Of a DNA stretch of 6,297 bases, positions 5,906 to 6,297 are shown piece after piece. Both the position numbers and the translations under genes were made by a program. This stretch comes from Candidatus Aminicenantota bacterium (GTDB taxonomy: Bacteria > Acidobacteriota > Aminicenantia > Aminicenantales > Aminicenantaceae). The notes beneath the pieces are model-generated. The model made no database searches. It was not told where the DNA came from and worked only from the letters and a program-made list of their open reading frames with translations. The stretch covers positions 1-6,297 of the forward strand of contig JAUWVG010000151.1 in NCBI GenBank assembly GCA_030617525.1. The letters run 5' to 3'. Within the stretch, counting starts at the first letter, position 1; each line of letters starts with the position of its first letter.

Positions 5906-6297
5906 ATGGCAAAAAAATACTCACGTGATGAAAGAAAAAAACATAGAACAGAGGACAACCGGCTTTTTATCCTTGCGGCTGCAGAAAAAGTGTTTTCCCA
6001 GAGGGGTTATTCCCTGACGACAGTGGATGAAATCGCGGCTGAAGCTCAGTTCTCCAAAGCGACACTCTACAGATACTTTAAGAGCAAAAGGGATATATTT
6101 TTCGATGTCATTCTGAATTCCTTTGATGAAGTTGTACAAGAATTGGAGGAGCTCAGGAGCAAAGATTTAAGTGCTGAAGAAAAGCTCAAAGAACTAATCC
6201 AGTTGCTCCTTCAGGTCTTTTCAAAAAAGAAAAGTGTCTCCCGGATTTTTTATACAGAAAAAGATGCGATGAAGAAAATATTGGGCATGGACCCGAA
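5906..6297 (+). CDS. TetR/AcrR-family transcriptional regulator, partial
   Basis: The first 130 residues of a TetR-family regulator; the gene has no stop before the right edge, so the C-terminus is missing. The DNA-binding domain is complete. After a basic N-terminal arm (MAKKYSRDERKKHR) comes helix 1, ILAAAEKVFSQRGY (22-35). The helix-turn-helix follows as TTVDEIAAEAQFSKATLYRYF (38-58, a longer segment named only by its ends TTVDEI and LYRYF) and then KSKRDIFFDVI (59-69), the classic TetR pattern ending in Y-x-Y-F-x-x-K. The part beyond residue 70 is the start of the variable ligand-binding and dimerisation domain, helical with many charged residues (SFDEVVQELEEL), so the inducer cannot be predicted. 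Such regulators usually repress a neighbouring efflux or metabolic operon, and any target here probably lies past the window edge. The upstream palindromes suggest autoregulation. Confidence 0.92.
   Translation, partial: MAKKYSRDERKKHRTEDNRLFILAAAEKVFSQRGYSLTTVDEIAAEAQFSKATLYRYFKSKRDIFFDVILNSFDEVVQELEELRSKDLSAEEKLKELIQLLLQVFSKKKSVSRIFYTEKDAMKKILGMDP

Overview
The window is from a bacterial chromosome. The organism cannot be placed from this sequence alone: there is no rRNA, tRNA or lineage marker. The gene types (a TAXI-type TRAP transporter with a secretable solute-binding protein, a XerD-like recombinase and a TetR regulator) fit a bacterium that exports proteins and lives on imported organic acids or similar solutes. 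Gene density is high, and six protein genes plus one partial gene fragment fill nearly all of it.

Left half, minus strand (positions 1 to 3963, read right to left): a class I SAM-dependent methyltransferase, then a TAXI-family TRAP solute-binding protein, then a fused TRAP membrane permease, then the start of a small protein that resembles a JAB/MPN (JAMM) fold without its metal-binding histidines and runs off the left edge. The binding protein and permease form a complete two-part, sodium- or proton-driven importer. These two genes are clearly AT-rich (sampled lines 25 to 40 percent GC) compared with the methyltransferase and the genes to the right (sampled lines 38 to 55 percent). The pair therefore looks like an acquired cassette set between resident genes.

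Centre (3964 to 4023): a 60-base divergent promoter region. An extended -10 box serves the methyltransferase and a -35/-10 pair serves the rightward genes. Both -10 boxes lie so close to their start codons that both transcripts would be almost leaderless.

Right half, plus strand: a metallo-beta-lactamase-fold hydrolase of the glyoxalase II type, overlapping by four bases (ATGA) with a XerD-like tyrosine recombinase. They form a translationally coupled operon, followed by a candidate terminator.

Right intergenic region (5544 to 5905): a 246-base foldback element with perfect 17-base terminal inverted repeats, an internal imperfect hairpin and TA at both ends. It looks like a non-autonomous, mariner/IS630-style MITE, although its family is not recognised. 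After it come a good -35 box, a palindrome-rich operator region and a TetR-family regulator that is cut by the right edge. The layout suggests that the regulator controls its own promoter.
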